DNA of 34,154 nt, taken from assembly GCF_000421405.1 (NCBI RefSeq), contig NZ_ATWY01000026.1, positions 1 to 34,154 of the forward strand, in the 5' to 3' direction. Shown one piece after another: positions 15,288-23,461 of this stretch. Position 1 is the first letter of the stretch; each line of letters begins with the position of its first letter. This stretch comes from Butyrivibrio sp. NC2007 (GTDB taxonomy: Bacteria > Bacillota > Clostridia > Lachnospirales > Lachnospiraceae). The position numbers and the translations under genes are program-made. Below the pieces are notes generated by a model. It saw only the letters and a list, made by a program, of their open reading frames with translations, did no database searches and had not been told where the DNA came from.

Positions 15288-17969
15288 ATGAGAGAATTTA
15301 GAAGTCTTGCCGGAGAGTGGCATGTGCGCCTTTTGGATGGTGGCACATATTCTGCGTCTCTTCCGGGGACGCTGGATACAAATGAAATAGGACATGAGGA
15401 TAAGCTGACGGGCAAGCTCCATCAGGACGAGAACTATGTGGAGAATAAGGCGCTTACGTCGGCGGATGTGATTGCGACAAGGCTATCGAGAAAACATACC
15501 TACGAGGGGAAGGCTGTCTTTTCCCGGAGATGGGAAGATGATGTGCCCGGCGGGAAGCGGCTGTTTCTGCAAGCAGAGAGAGCGAGAGTGTTAAGGCTCT
15601 TTGTGGATGGAAAAGAGATTCCGGCTAAGGTGGGAAGTCTTTCGACACCGTATGTGTTTGAAGTTACGGATGTGCTTGGTGAGGGAGCGCTGATCGAGCT
15701 TGAGTCGGATAACGGCTACGAGGGGCTTCCAAGGAATGACATTGTGTATTCTTCGGCTGCCACGGATGAGACCCAGACTAACTGGAACGGAATTATCGGG
15801 GAGTTTGGGATAGAGGTAAGAGAGAAGACATTTATTGAGGGTGTCAGGGTTTATCCGAGGAAGGAAGCGGGCGATGGCAAGTGGACGCTGGACGTGCAGG
15901 TTACTGTGGACTCCCTTGATGGCTTTGATGGGAAGATTGCACTTGAGTTTGAGGAGCTGGGAATAAATAAAGAGCAGGATGTTTCCTGTGGCTGTGGGAA
16001 GAGTTCTTTTGAAGTCCGGGTAGATGCTGAAGTGACGAAAGAACTGTTGTGGGACGAGGCTTGCGGAAATGTTATGCATGTGAGCGCAAGTCTTGGAGAT
16101 GATGTGTATAGGGCCGGTTTTGGTATCAGGGCATTTGAAGACATAGACGGGCATCTGTGCCTGAACGGGCGCAGGATTTTTCTCAGGTCCGAGGCAAACT
16201 GTGCGGTATTTCCCGAGACCGGCCATGCGCCAATGGATGTCTCTTCCTGGAAAGAGATAATCAGGACCTACATGGGCTATGGGGTTAACTGCCTCAGGTT
16301 CCATTCCCACTGTCCTCCTGAGGCGGCTTTTTATGCGGCTGATGAGCTGGGAGTTCTGATGCAGCCGGAGCTCTCACACTGGAATCCAAGGGATGCTTTC
16401 TCTGACGACAAGTCAGCGACTTATTATGAAAATGAGCTGAGGGAGATTCTTGAGGTTTACGCAAATCATCCGTCGTTTGTGATGATGACTTTCGGCAATG
16501 AGCTACAGGCAAAAGAAGATGGAATGAAGGTGGCGCACAAACTCCTAGAGTGGTGCCATGATGCGGATAAAACCAGGCTATTTGCATTTTCTTCCAATGC
16601 GTTTTATGGGGAGAAAGGTGCAGATGCTGAGAGTGATTTCTATACTGCCGCTAGTTACAGGGACTTGCCCATGAGGGCGACTTTTGCCGGTATGAAGGGG
16701 TATCTTAACAACGACTATCCTGATGCTAAGCATGATTATTCCGGTACGGTGAAAGAGATCAGAAAGGATTATCAAAAGCCGGTATTCAGCTTTGAAGTGG
16801 GGCAGTACGAGGTTTTGCCAGAGCTGCATGAAATTGAAGATTTTAGCGGAGTTACAAGAGCCCGGAATCTTGAACTGATAAAGAAAAAAGTTGAGGAAAA
16901 GGGGCTCCTTGATGAGTGGGAAAGAAGAGTAGAAGCTAGCGGAGAGCTGTCACTTCTTAGCTATCGTGAGGAAGTAGAAGCGGCTCTTAGGACTGAAGGC
17001 TACAGCGGAATTTCGCTGCTGGGGCTTCAGGATTTTCCGGGGCAGGGTACAGCTCTTGTCGGGATGATGAACTCTCATCTTAAGCCCAAGCCCTACAGTT
17101 TTGCTGCGCCTGAGAGGTTTAGGAGTTTCTTCAAAGAAGCTATTCCTTTGGTGTTACTTGATAGGTATACCTATGTTGATGGTGAGAAGCTATCGGCGGT
17201 GGTGAAGTTTGCTAATTACTCCAAGGGAGATATTACAGGACAGCTCTTCGTGAGAGTGTCAGATGGGGAGAAAGCTTTTTTGACAAAAGAGTTTGATAAG
17301 GTAAACTGCCGGCAGGGAGAACTTAGTGAAGTCGGAGAAATTGAGATTAAGTTGGAACTCCCGGAGCCTAAGAGGAATAGTGAACTGACTCTAGATGTGT
17401 CTTTTGCAGGATACGATAACTCTTACAAGATTTACGTCTACACGAGGGAGAGTCAGAAACCTGAGAAACCGGACTGCGTCTACGAGTGCAGGACTTTGGA
17501 TGATAAGGCAAATGAGATTTTGGAAGATGGCGGAATTGTTTTCCTTGCGCCGGATTCCACAAAAGAGGCGCTTCCTGAGTCAGTAAAGAGTTCCTTTACC
17601 ACGGACTTTTGGTCTGTGGGAACCTTCAGTTCTCAGGAGGGAACTATGGGGCTTCTGATAGATGATGAGCATCCTTTGTTCAGGGACTTCCCGACAAAGT
17701 TTTACCCGGGCTATCAATGGTTTGTGCAAAGCTCGCAGAGAGCTCTTTTGCTGCCTGAGGGAGTGCGGAGCATAGTTACTGTTATGGACTGCTACGCGTA
17801 TCTTCGCAACATGGGAATGCTTGTGGAGTACAGATGCAAAAAGGGCAGGATATTTGTTTCATCAATGGGACTGCATAACCTGCTTGATTACCCGGAGTGT
17901 AGAGCTCTTTTGACTGCGATATACAGATACCTTGCGTCGGAGGATTTTGATCCACAGCAGGAGATGTGA
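15288..17969 (+). CDS. Glycoside hydrolase family 2 enzyme, cytoplasmic
   Basis: A retaining exo-glycosidase of the beta-galactosidase/beta-glucuronidase/beta-mannosidase family, 893 residues, with no signal peptide. N-terminal sugar-binding jelly roll about 1-180 (LAGEWHV, SLPGTLDTNE, FSRRW), Ig-like domain about 181-285, TIM barrel about 286-600. The acid/base is Glu405 in MTFGNELQ and the probable nucleophile is Glu503 in FSFEVGQYE. GLQDFPGQGTALVGMM at about 579-594 is typical of the family. The last 290 residues form an accessory region. The ATG at 15288 fits GGAG seven bases before it; a GTG just upstream is the alternative. Substrate cannot be assigned. It is co-transcribed with the DUF5107 gene, and its stop codon is the first base of a long palindrome. 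Confidence 0.88.
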   Translation: MREFRSLAGEWHVRLLDGGTYSASLPGTLDTNEIGHEDKLTGKLHQDENYVENKALTSADVIATRLSRKHTYEGKAVFSRRWEDDVPGGKRLFLQAERARVLRLFVDGKEIPAKVGSLSTPYVFEVTDVLGEGALIELESDNGYEGLPRNDIVYSSAATDETQTNWNGIIGEFGIEVREKTFIEGVRVYPRKEAGDGKWTLDVQVTVDSLDGFDGKIALEFEELGINKEQDVSCGCGKSSFEVRVDAEVTKELLWDEACGNVMHVSASLGDDVYRAGFGIRAFEDIDGHLCLNGRRIFLRSEANCAVFPETGHAPMDVSSWKEIIRTYMGYGVNCLRFHSHCPPEAAFYAADELGVLMQPELSHWNPRDAFSDDKSATYYENELREILEVYANHPSFVMMTFGNELQAKEDGMKVAHKLLEWCHDADKTRLFAFSSNAFYGEKGADAESDFYTAASYRDLPMRATFAGMKGYLNNDYPDAKHDYSGTVKEIRKDYQKPVFSFEVGQYEVLPELHEIEDFSGVTRARNLELIKKKVEEKGLLDEWERRVEASGELSLLSYREEVEAALRTEGYSGISLLGLQDFPGQGTALVGMMNSHLKPKPYSFAAPERFRSFFKEAIPLVLLDRYTYVDGEKLSAVVKFANYSKGDITGQLFVRVSDGEKAFLTKEFDKVNCRQGELSEVGEIEIKLELPEPKRNSELTLDVSFAGYDNSYKIYVYTRESQKPEKPDCVYECRTLDDKANEILEDGGIVFLAPDSTKEALPESVKSSFTTDFWSVGTFSSQEGTMGLLIDDEHPLFRDFPTKFYPGYQWFVQSSQRALLLPEGVRSIVTVMDCYAYLRNMGMLVEYRCKKGRIFVSSMGLHNLLDYPECRALLTAIYRYLASEDFDPQQEM

Positions 17970-18031
17970 GTCAATGGGGACGTTTCAGTTTGACTCAAAA
18001 TGAGTCAAACTGAAACGTCCCCGGTGACTCA
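17967..18031. repeat. GGGGACG palindrome (locus B)
   Basis: Arms of 31 bases (17967-17997 and 18001-18031) pair at 29 of 31 positions around a 3-base AAA loop. Each arm contains GGGGACGTTTCAGTTTGACT or its complement, with TGAGTCA at both arm ends. The left arm begins on the GH2 stop codon. It would form a very stable hairpin and may end or stabilise the GH2 transcript, although there is no T-run. It shares the GGGGACG and GAGTCA themes with the element at 26908-27077. Confidence 0.85.
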
Positions 18032-18064
18032 TTGATTCCCCGGAGTGCATTTTCGAAAATTATG

Positions 18065-18073
18065 TGATATCAT
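18065..18073 (+). promoter_or_regulatory. Candidate extended -10 promoter for the YesM-YesN genes
   Basis: TGATATCAT matches an extended -10 box 44 bases before the kinase ATG. No -35 is evident. The same 14 bases (TGTGATATCATTTT) recur before the GPH symporter gene at 27079-27092, also just after a palindrome. Confidence 0.4.
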
Positions 18074-18117
18074 TTTCGCGTAGAAAAAGTTTTGTTTCTA
18101 ATCGGGGAAAATGGGGT

Positions 18118-19941
18118 ATGAAAAATAGGAAGTGGACTATGCGCCGGGCCGTTATTGGGCTGGTTATAGGTTGTACGCTTTTTGCAATCGTTGCACAGAC
18201 GGTTGTTTTTGAGGTGATCTCCAGGCAGCAGATAAGGAGAGAATCTCTTCTCAATAATGACGAGACGCTTCAGCGTATTGAGGCTGAGCTCGATTCTTAC
18301 ATTCATGGCAATATCGTCAAAATGCAGACCATATATACCGAGACGGATATGGTCTATGCCATGAGGCATTCCCAGAAAAACAAAAAAAGACTTCTTGATT
18401 ATTACTGGACCGCGTGGCATTTATCTGAGCGCAGGTTCGATTCTGATGACCAGCTTCTTGCCATGTATATCTATGACAATGATGATACCCTGGTCAGTTC
18501 CTGGAGAAAGCAGCCCTACAATTATCCCCATGATCTTTATAACACGGAGCAGTACGTAAACGTGGTGCACCTGAAGAACTATCTCCGCTCTGATGATTAT
18601 TCAGTCCTGTTATCAGGCTACCACAATGAAGCAGCGGACACGGATGTTATCAGGTTTGTGCTTAAGCTCCACACCTATGACGGAGACAGGGCGCAGTTCG
18701 GATATCTTATCTGTGATTACAGCACCCAGAACATAGCAAATATCATGAGCAAGTACATCTCTTCAAGAGATGTTTATGTCTGGCTTCAGCCTCAGGGGGA
18801 TTCACCAATCACCCAGGTTGGTAACACCACAAAGGAGGAGAGCAAGCTCTTTTCCGACCTCACGAAATTAGTGGCGACTTCATCGGATTCTTTTCCGCAA
18901 TTTGATGACGAGTACGGCTCTTTTTACTTAAACAGCAGACAGTCGGAGAAGTACAATCTCCACCTTATCATGCTCACACCACAGTCCCTGATGATGCATA
19001 CCCAGAGCGCTCTTGCAAGAATGCTGATCGTTATCGCGGTGTTTATCATTCTGGTAACGCTCCTGTTTGGAGCCGCCATTTCAGGATACATCTACCGCCC
19101 GGTGGAGCAGCTCTCCAACACCATCATCAAGATCAAAAACGGCGAGACGGACCTCAGGGCCAAGACAGATGGCTGGAGTGAAGAGCTCAAGGTCATGGGC
19201 GATGAGTTCAACGAGATGCTTGATCAGATTGGACGCATGGTGCAGGATGAGTATGAGGCCAAGGTGCTTATGGAGCGCACCCAGTACAAGGTCCTTCAGG
19301 CTCAGATAAATCCGCACTTCCTCTATAACACCTTAGATACCATGAGCGGAATCGCTGCGTCACAGGACTGCACTCTGGTCAGCGGCCTTTGCCAGTCCCT
19401 GTCTGCGATATTCAGATACAGCCTTGATATTTCCGACACCCAGTCAACACTGCAGCAGGAGATGGCCCACGTCAGGAACTACCTCTACGTAATGGATGTC
19501 AGAAACGGTAACACCATTAAGTACAACTATCAGATCGACTCGGATACACTTGATGACAACATTCCGAGGATCACGCTGCAGCCTATCGTTGAGAATGCGC
19601 TTCAGCACGGCCTTCGCAACACACGCAGGAAGGATAAAGAGCTGACGATTTCCGCCACGCACAAAGACGGGCTCTTACAGATAACCATTGAAGATAACGG
19701 CGCAGGCATGGATGCCGAGGCCATGAACGAGCAGCTTGCAAAAGCTGACATCGGAAGAATAGAAATGGGGCGTTCCATCGGGGTAATGAACGTAAATGCC
19801 AGAGTAAAAAGCGTCTACGGAGAAGGCTTTGGCATTCACTATGAAAGCAATCCCGATTGCGGAACGAAGGCAATTATTGTGCTGCCCATTGTAAAAGAGG
19901 AGGCAAAGGATGAACGCGAAGTACAAGGTTTTGTCAGCTGA
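18118..19941 (+). CDS. YesM-type sensor histidine kinase
   Basis: Membrane sensor of a two-component system, 607 residues from the ATG at 18118. Membrane segments at about 11-33 and 300-325 flank an extracellular sensing domain of some 265 residues. A HAMP domain (about 323-375: YRPVEQLSNTIIKIKNGE) follows. The His_kinase domain has QAQINPHFLYNTLDTMSG, with phospho-acceptor His400, then the ATPase domain with LQPIVENALQHGL and EDNGAGMD. This is the YesM (HPK7/LytS-like) class, usually paired with a YesN regulator, and that gene overlaps its end by 32 bases. A GTG at 18064 would add 18 residues but overlaps the promoter. The ligand is unknown; sugars are usual in this class. Confidence 0.9.
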   Translation: MKNRKWTMRRAVIGLVIGCTLFAIVAQTVVFEVISRQQIRRESLLNNDETLQRIEAELDSYIHGNIVKMQTIYTETDMVYAMRHSQKNKKRLLDYYWTAWHLSERRFDSDDQLLAMYIYDNDDTLVSSWRKQPYNYPHDLYNTEQYVNVVHLKNYLRSDDYSVLLSGYHNEAADTDVIRFVLKLHTYDGDRAQFGYLICDYSTQNIANIMSKYISSRDVYVWLQPQGDSPITQVGNTTKEESKLFSDLTKLVATSSDSFPQFDDEYGSFYLNSRQSEKYNLHLIMLTPQSLMMHTQSALARMLIVIAVFIILVTLLFGAAISGYIYRPVEQLSNTIIKIKNGETDLRAKTDGWSEELKVMGDEFNEMLDQIGRMVQDEYEAKVLMERTQYKVLQAQINPHFLYNTLDTMSGIAASQDCTLVSGLCQSLSAIFRYSLDISDTQSTLQQEMAHVRNYLYVMDVRNGNTIKYNYQIDSDTLDDNIPRITLQPIVENALQHGLRNTRRKDKELTISATHKDGLLQITIEDNGAGMDAEAMNEQLAKADIGRIEMGRSIGVMNVNARVKSVYGEGFGIHYESNPDCGTKAIIVLPIVKEEAKDEREVQGFVS

Positions 19942-21508
19942 CGACGAACTGTGGAGTCGTGAAAATATAAGACGAATGCTGGCCTGGGAGGATTACTCGA
20001 TCGACTTTCTTGAGCCTGCCTGTGACGGCGAAGAAGTACTTGAGAGGATACCGAAAGAAAAGCCGGACATTGTCATAACGGACATCAACATGCCCTTCCT
20101 TGGCGGCCTTGAGCTTCTTGATAAAATCCACCATGACTACCCGGACATCATAACCCTGGCAGTAAGCGGCTATGATGATTTCCAAAAGGTAAAGGGCGTT
20201 TTCATGGCAGGAGGGATCGACTATCTCTTAAAGCCGGTGGGCAGAGAACAGCTGGTAGACTCTTTGAGCAAAGCTCTTAAGACCCTAGAAGAGCGTGAAA
20301 TCCAAAAGGCGGAAAAAGAGGACAGTATCCTGCGTGATAACTACGTCTCCTCTTTCCTTGAAGACGACGAGTTCTCATCTCTTTTAAACGGTAAGCTCTT
20401 CAGACCCGGCAAGGAATCCCATGTGCCCAGTACAAAGGTCTTTTCCGAAATATCAACGATACTGGTGAAGTTCCACGACGTAGAGGTCCTCAAGCAGAAC
20501 TACCAAAAGGATGTCCTTAAGATGTCCTACGACATGAAGAGGCGCTTAAGGGACCTGATAGATGCCGAGAAATCGATTGTCTTTAACTATACCGACAAGG
20601 TCAACGAATTCTTAATCGAGCTCAATGCAACGCCTGCAAGGCTTAAGTTTATCGCAGACAGAATACTTGAGGCTTTCCCGGTAGAGAGCCAGGGACCGGT
20701 TACGATCGTGATCCACGACCAGGCAAGCTCTCTTGACGACATCGCTACCGTTTATCGCGAGATGATAGCAGAGCTTGTGACAAGGCCCTTTGGAAGGCAA
20801 CACAGCATAATAACCTGCAGCCCAAGCGGCAAGAAGCAGAAGGTTAACGAGCGCTTTACCGACAGGGTGGAAGCCCAGATCACAAGCAGCCTTAATGCCA
20901 GAGATATCAAGCAGGCCAAAAACATCATCATGGAGAGCGCGGGACTTGGCAGGTGCGACAGCGCAGGCTGGAGCCTTTTGGAGGTGACACAGTTCACCAC
21001 AAGGGCCATCAACGCCATAGCGGACTGTGACAAAAATGCAGACAGCCGCAGTTACGAGGAGGTTCAGGATGCCATAGCCTATGGCCTTCGGACCCTGAGC
21101 AAAGACATCATCATGGAGAACATTGACCTGGCGCTGGAAATTGCACAGGGCACGGAGACAACAGAGACTACATCCATCAATAATCAGGTGGAGAGCGTTC
21201 ATGAATACATCAGCGAGCACTTCGCAGAGCATTTATCGCTATCAGACCTGGCCGAGCAGTTCTTTGTGGAGGCCAGCTATTTGTCCCGCAAGTTCTCGCA
21301 GAAATACGGCGAGACCATTACGGCCTATATAACCAGGTGCAGAATGGATAGGGCAAAAGAGCTGATGAAGGAGCCGAAGAACAAACTCGAAGTAATCTCT
21401 TTTACAGTAGGATACGATGACTACAACTATTTCAGCCGCGTATTCAGGCGCTTTGAGGGCACAAGTCCCAGCGAGTTCAGAAAAAATGTCGCAGGCATAG
21501 AAGATTGA
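19910..21508 (+). CDS. YesN-type response regulator (REC-AraC)
   Basis: Response regulator of 532 residues, partner of the YesM kinase. The receiver domain (about 5-125) has the acidic pair Asp11-Asp12, phospho-acceptor Asp58 in IVITDINMPFLGG and Lys near 108 in YLLKPVG. A middle region of about 300 residues has no recognised motif and is usual for YesN. The C-terminal AraC DNA-binding domain (about 430-530) has LSLSDLAEQFFVEASYLSRK and KLEVISFTVGYDDYNYFSR, ending TSPSEFRKN. GAGGAGG lies just before the ATG, inside the kinase gene. Downstream is a sugar ABC transporter locus, the probable target. Confidence 0.92.
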   Translation: MNAKYKVLSADDELWSRENIRRMLAWEDYSIDFLEPACDGEEVLERIPKEKPDIVITDINMPFLGGLELLDKIHHDYPDIITLAVSGYDDFQKVKGVFMAGGIDYLLKPVGREQLVDSLSKALKTLEEREIQKAEKEDSILRDNYVSSFLEDDEFSSLLNGKLFRPGKESHVPSTKVFSEISTILVKFHDVEVLKQNYQKDVLKMSYDMKRRLRDLIDAEKSIVFNYTDKVNEFLIELNATPARLKFIADRILEAFPVESQGPVTIVIHDQASSLDDIATVYREMIAELVTRPFGRQHSIITCSPSGKKQKVNERFTDRVEAQITSSLNARDIKQAKNIIMESAGLGRCDSAGWSLLEVTQFTTRAINAIADCDKNADSRSYEEVQDAIAYGLRTLSKDIIMENIDLALEIAQGTETTETTSINNQVESVHEYISEHFAEHLSLSDLAEQFFVEASYLSRKFSQKYGETITAYITRCRMDRAKELMKEPKNKLEVISFTVGYDDYNYFSRVFRRFEGTSPSEFRKNVAGIED

Positions 21509-21568
21509 CAATTTTGTATTTTTTCAAAAAAGTGATAGTAAGATTTTCTAAAATGTGCTAATTGTCAA
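21505..21568. promoter_or_regulatory. Spaced inverted repeat TTGACAATT...AATTGTCAA
   Basis: TTGACAATT at 21505-21513 and AATTGTCAA at 21560-21568 are exact reverse complements, 46 bases apart, between the response regulator and the lipoprotein gene. They could be a looped operator pair or the arms of a long RNA stem. The first half also resembles a -35 box. Confidence 0.4.
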
Positions 21569-21578
21569 AAAACTTAAT

Positions 21579-21587
21579 TGATAAAAT
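21579..21587 (+). promoter_or_regulatory. Candidate extended -10 promoter for lipoprotein-ABC transporter operon
   Basis: TGATAAAAT resembles an extended -10 box. Transcription would begin near 21594, inside the left arm of the following hairpin, so such transcripts would escape the terminator. A TTGTCA 14 bases upstream is too close to be an ideal -35. Confidence 0.35.
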
Positions 21588-21635
21588 AAGCTTCGTAAAC
21601 AGGAATGGGGAAAAACTGTTTGCGAAGCTTTTTTT
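21588..21635 (+). terminator. Rho-independent terminator between response regulator and lipoprotein gene
   Basis: AAGCTTCGTAAACAG (21588-21602) pairs with CTGTTTGCGAAGCTT (21616-21630), one mismatch, followed by seven T. It should stop read-through from the yesM-yesN genes, or act as an attenuator for the transporter operon if transcription starts upstream of 21588. Confidence 0.88.
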
Positions 21636-21657
21636 GTTCAAAGGGAGGAGTATCACG

Positions 21658-22110
21658 GTGTTCAACCATAGAAAAATCACACCTTTCATAACTACATTTG
21701 CCTTATCGGCTCTACTACTGCTGAGCGGCTGCGGAGCCGAAGGTAAGGCAGCTATCGACACAACAGATGGCGTGACCAATATCCTTGACTACGTAAGCGT
21801 TGACTTCGACGGCAAAAACGGGGAAGGAACTGCTTTTGTAAACGTAGACTACGACGGCATCGAGACCGAGATGGTTGGAGGTGAAGAGAAGATAAAGGAG
21901 CTCAGCGATGTGGAAGATCTTGCAGAGCTCACCAAGTACATTAACGCTGTTTCATCAATCTCTTTTACCATCGACAAGAATAAAGAGCTCTCCAACGGCG
22001 ATCAGGTCATTGTCACAGTCACGTATGACAGCAGCGCTGCAGAGGCAGCAGGAGTAGTGTTCGGGGAACAGAAGAACAAGATATATGTGGTGAAAGGTCT
22101 TAAGAACTAA
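21658..22110 (+). CDS. Small lipoprotein of unknown function, first gene of the transporter operon
   Basis: A 150-residue predicted lipoprotein. The start is GTG at 21658, decided by GGGAGGAG seven or eight bases upstream; the frame is open 96 bases further 5' but that part runs through the terminator. A signal sequence ends in the lipobox LLSGC, with the lipidated Cys near residue 25. The mature part has DYVSVDFDGKNGEGTAFVNV and later ELSNGDQVIVTVTYD. These resemble a small beta-rich domain ('F.G.nG.G.A ... LsnGD.v.v') seen in various Firmicute surface proteins. It may be a partner of the binding protein encoded 80 bases downstream, but this is inference from position. It is not a recognised transporter subunit. 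Confidence 0.75.
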   Translation: MFNHRKITPFITTFALSALLLLSGCGAEGKAAIDTTDGVTNILDYVSVDFDGKNGEGTAFVNVDYDGIETEMVGGEEKIKELSDVEDLAELTKYINAVSSISFTIDKNKELSNGDQVIVTVTYDSSAAEAAGVVFGEQKNKIYVVKGLKN

Positions 22111-22190
22111 GGTTCCAAATTCGGCCCGCGGATGGCTCGGACCGGTAAAAATACTTACTTTCAAATATACAAAGGAGGGTTACAAAGACT

Positions 22191-23363
22191 ATGAAAAAGA
22201 GAATCAAAAGGTTGGGATCACTGCTGATGGCAGGCGTTCTGGCAGCATCACTTGTTACAGGTTGCGGAAGCGCTGCAGGCGGAGCATCTTCAGGATCAGC
22301 TTCGGGGGGCGGATCTGACAAGATCAAGATCGGTGTTTCAATTTGGAGTTCCACAGACGTTCTTGGAAGCCAGTGCAAAAAGATCGTTGACAAGGCAGCA
22401 AAGGCTAACGGCGTTGAGGTTCAGTATGTTGACCAGGCGCACGTTTCAGAGCAGGTTACAGCATCAGTTGAGCAGCTCTGCGCAGCAGGATGTCAGGGTA
22501 TCATCATTTGTAACTCAGCTGATTCCGAGATGACATCAGCAATCAATACCTGTACAGAGCATGGCGTTTACATCGCACAGTTCTTCCGTATCATTTCTCA
22601 GGAGAACAGCCCTGAGGTTTACAAGACAGCTTGCAACTCCAAGTACTATGTTGGTGCAGTTCATGAGGACGAAGTAACAAACGGTTACACACTTGTTAAT
22701 CTCCTTCTTGAGAACGGCGACAGAAACGTTGGACTTGAGGCTTGGACAGTTGGTGATGCTACATTCCAGCTTAGATGGAAGGGCTATCAGCAGGCAATCG
22801 ATGAGTGGAATGCTTCACATGCAGATGATCCTGCAACAATCACAGAGCCTGTTTACGCTAACACATCTTCAGAAGAAGGCGCTGCAGCAGCTATGTCTTT
22901 ATACAACTCAAATCCCGGAATGGACGCTCTTATCGTAGCAGGCGGCGGTGGAGATCCTCTTGTAGGTTCAATCGGTGCTTACGCAAATGAAGGCCTCACA
23001 GGCAAGATCGACGTTGTATCAACAGACTTCCTTGATGACCTTGCAGATCAGCTTAAGTCAGGCGGAATGTTTGCTGAGTCAGGCGGACACTTCTGCGATC
23101 CGCTGTTTGCATTCTATCTCGTACTTAACGCAGTTAAGGGTAATTATGTAAAGGAGGAAGGCACATTTGGTTATGAGATCCTGTTCCCGTATCTCTATGT
23201 ATCATCGCCCGATGATTACGCGAACTATGAGAAGTACTTCGTAAATGATGATCCTTATACAGACGAAGAGCTCGTTGAGATGGCAAGTTACAGCTTCGAA
23301 GATCTGAATAAGGCAGCTTCTAATCTTTCAATCAACGACGTTATTTCACGTCACAGCAACTAA
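22191..23363 (+). CDS. Sugar ABC transporter substrate-binding lipoprotein (Peripla_BP_4 type)
   Basis: The 390-residue binding protein of a CUT2 (ribose/galactose-type) importer. The signal sequence ends at lipobox LVTGC (Cys25), followed by a Gly/Ser/Ala-rich linker to about residue 42. The mature domain starts with KIKIGVSIWSSTDVLGSQ and has the family pattern of two Rossmann-like lobes (ASVEQLCAAGCQGIIICNSA, then MDALIVAGGGGD). AAAGGAGGG precedes the ATG by about 12 bases. A hairpin downstream separates it from the permease genes and probably lets the binding protein be made in excess. The ligand is unknown. Confidence 0.92.
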   Translation: MKKRIKRLGSLLMAGVLAASLVTGCGSAAGGASSGSASGGGSDKIKIGVSIWSSTDVLGSQCKKIVDKAAKANGVEVQYVDQAHVSEQVTASVEQLCAAGCQGIIICNSADSEMTSAINTCTEHGVYIAQFFRIISQENSPEVYKTACNSKYYVGAVHEDEVTNGYTLVNLLLENGDRNVGLEAWTVGDATFQLRWKGYQQAIDEWNASHADDPATITEPVYANTSSEEGAAAAMSLYNSNPGMDALIVAGGGGDPLVGSIGAYANEGLTGKIDVVSTDFLDDLADQLKSGGMFAESGGHFCDPLFAFYLVLNAVKGNYVKEEGTFGYEILFPYLYVSSPDDYANYEKYFVNDDPYTDEELVEMASYSFEDLNKAASNLSINDVISRHSN

Positions 23364-23377
23364 TAGTCAATATAAAG

Positions 23378-23406
23378 CCGTATCCTCCGCCATCCGGAGG
23401 GTACGG
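23378..23406 (+). promoter_or_regulatory. Intercistronic hairpin after the binding-protein gene
   Basis: CCGTATCCTCCG pairs with CGGAGGGTACGG (12 bp, one wobble) around a 5-base loop. Only a short T-run follows, so it is more likely an mRNA-stabilising or partial-stop element, common between the binding-protein and membrane genes of ABC operons. Confidence 0.7.
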
Positions 23407-23461
23407 TTTATGTAAGAGAAATCTCTTTTCATAAATTAAAAGCACCCTTAGGGAGGAGTGT

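Noticed and set aside
15591..16310. Long minus-strand open frame (239 residues) inside the GH2 gene
   Set aside because: No recognisable protein motif and no ribosome binding site; the plus-strand GH2 reading has intact catalytic motifs across the same bases.
20612..21232. Minus-strand open frame (206 residues) opposite the response regulator
   Set aside because: Shadow frame with low-complexity composition and no ribosome binding site; the REC-AraC reading is clear.
21562..21657. N-terminal extension of the lipoprotein
   Set aside because: It would translate the terminator hairpin and put 32 residues in front of a normal signal sequence; the ribosome binding site supports GTG 21658.
22111..22190. 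Riboswitch or terminator between lipoprotein and binding-protein genes
   Set aside because: Only weak partial pairing around GGTTCC and GGACC, no T-run, and too short for a known riboswitch.
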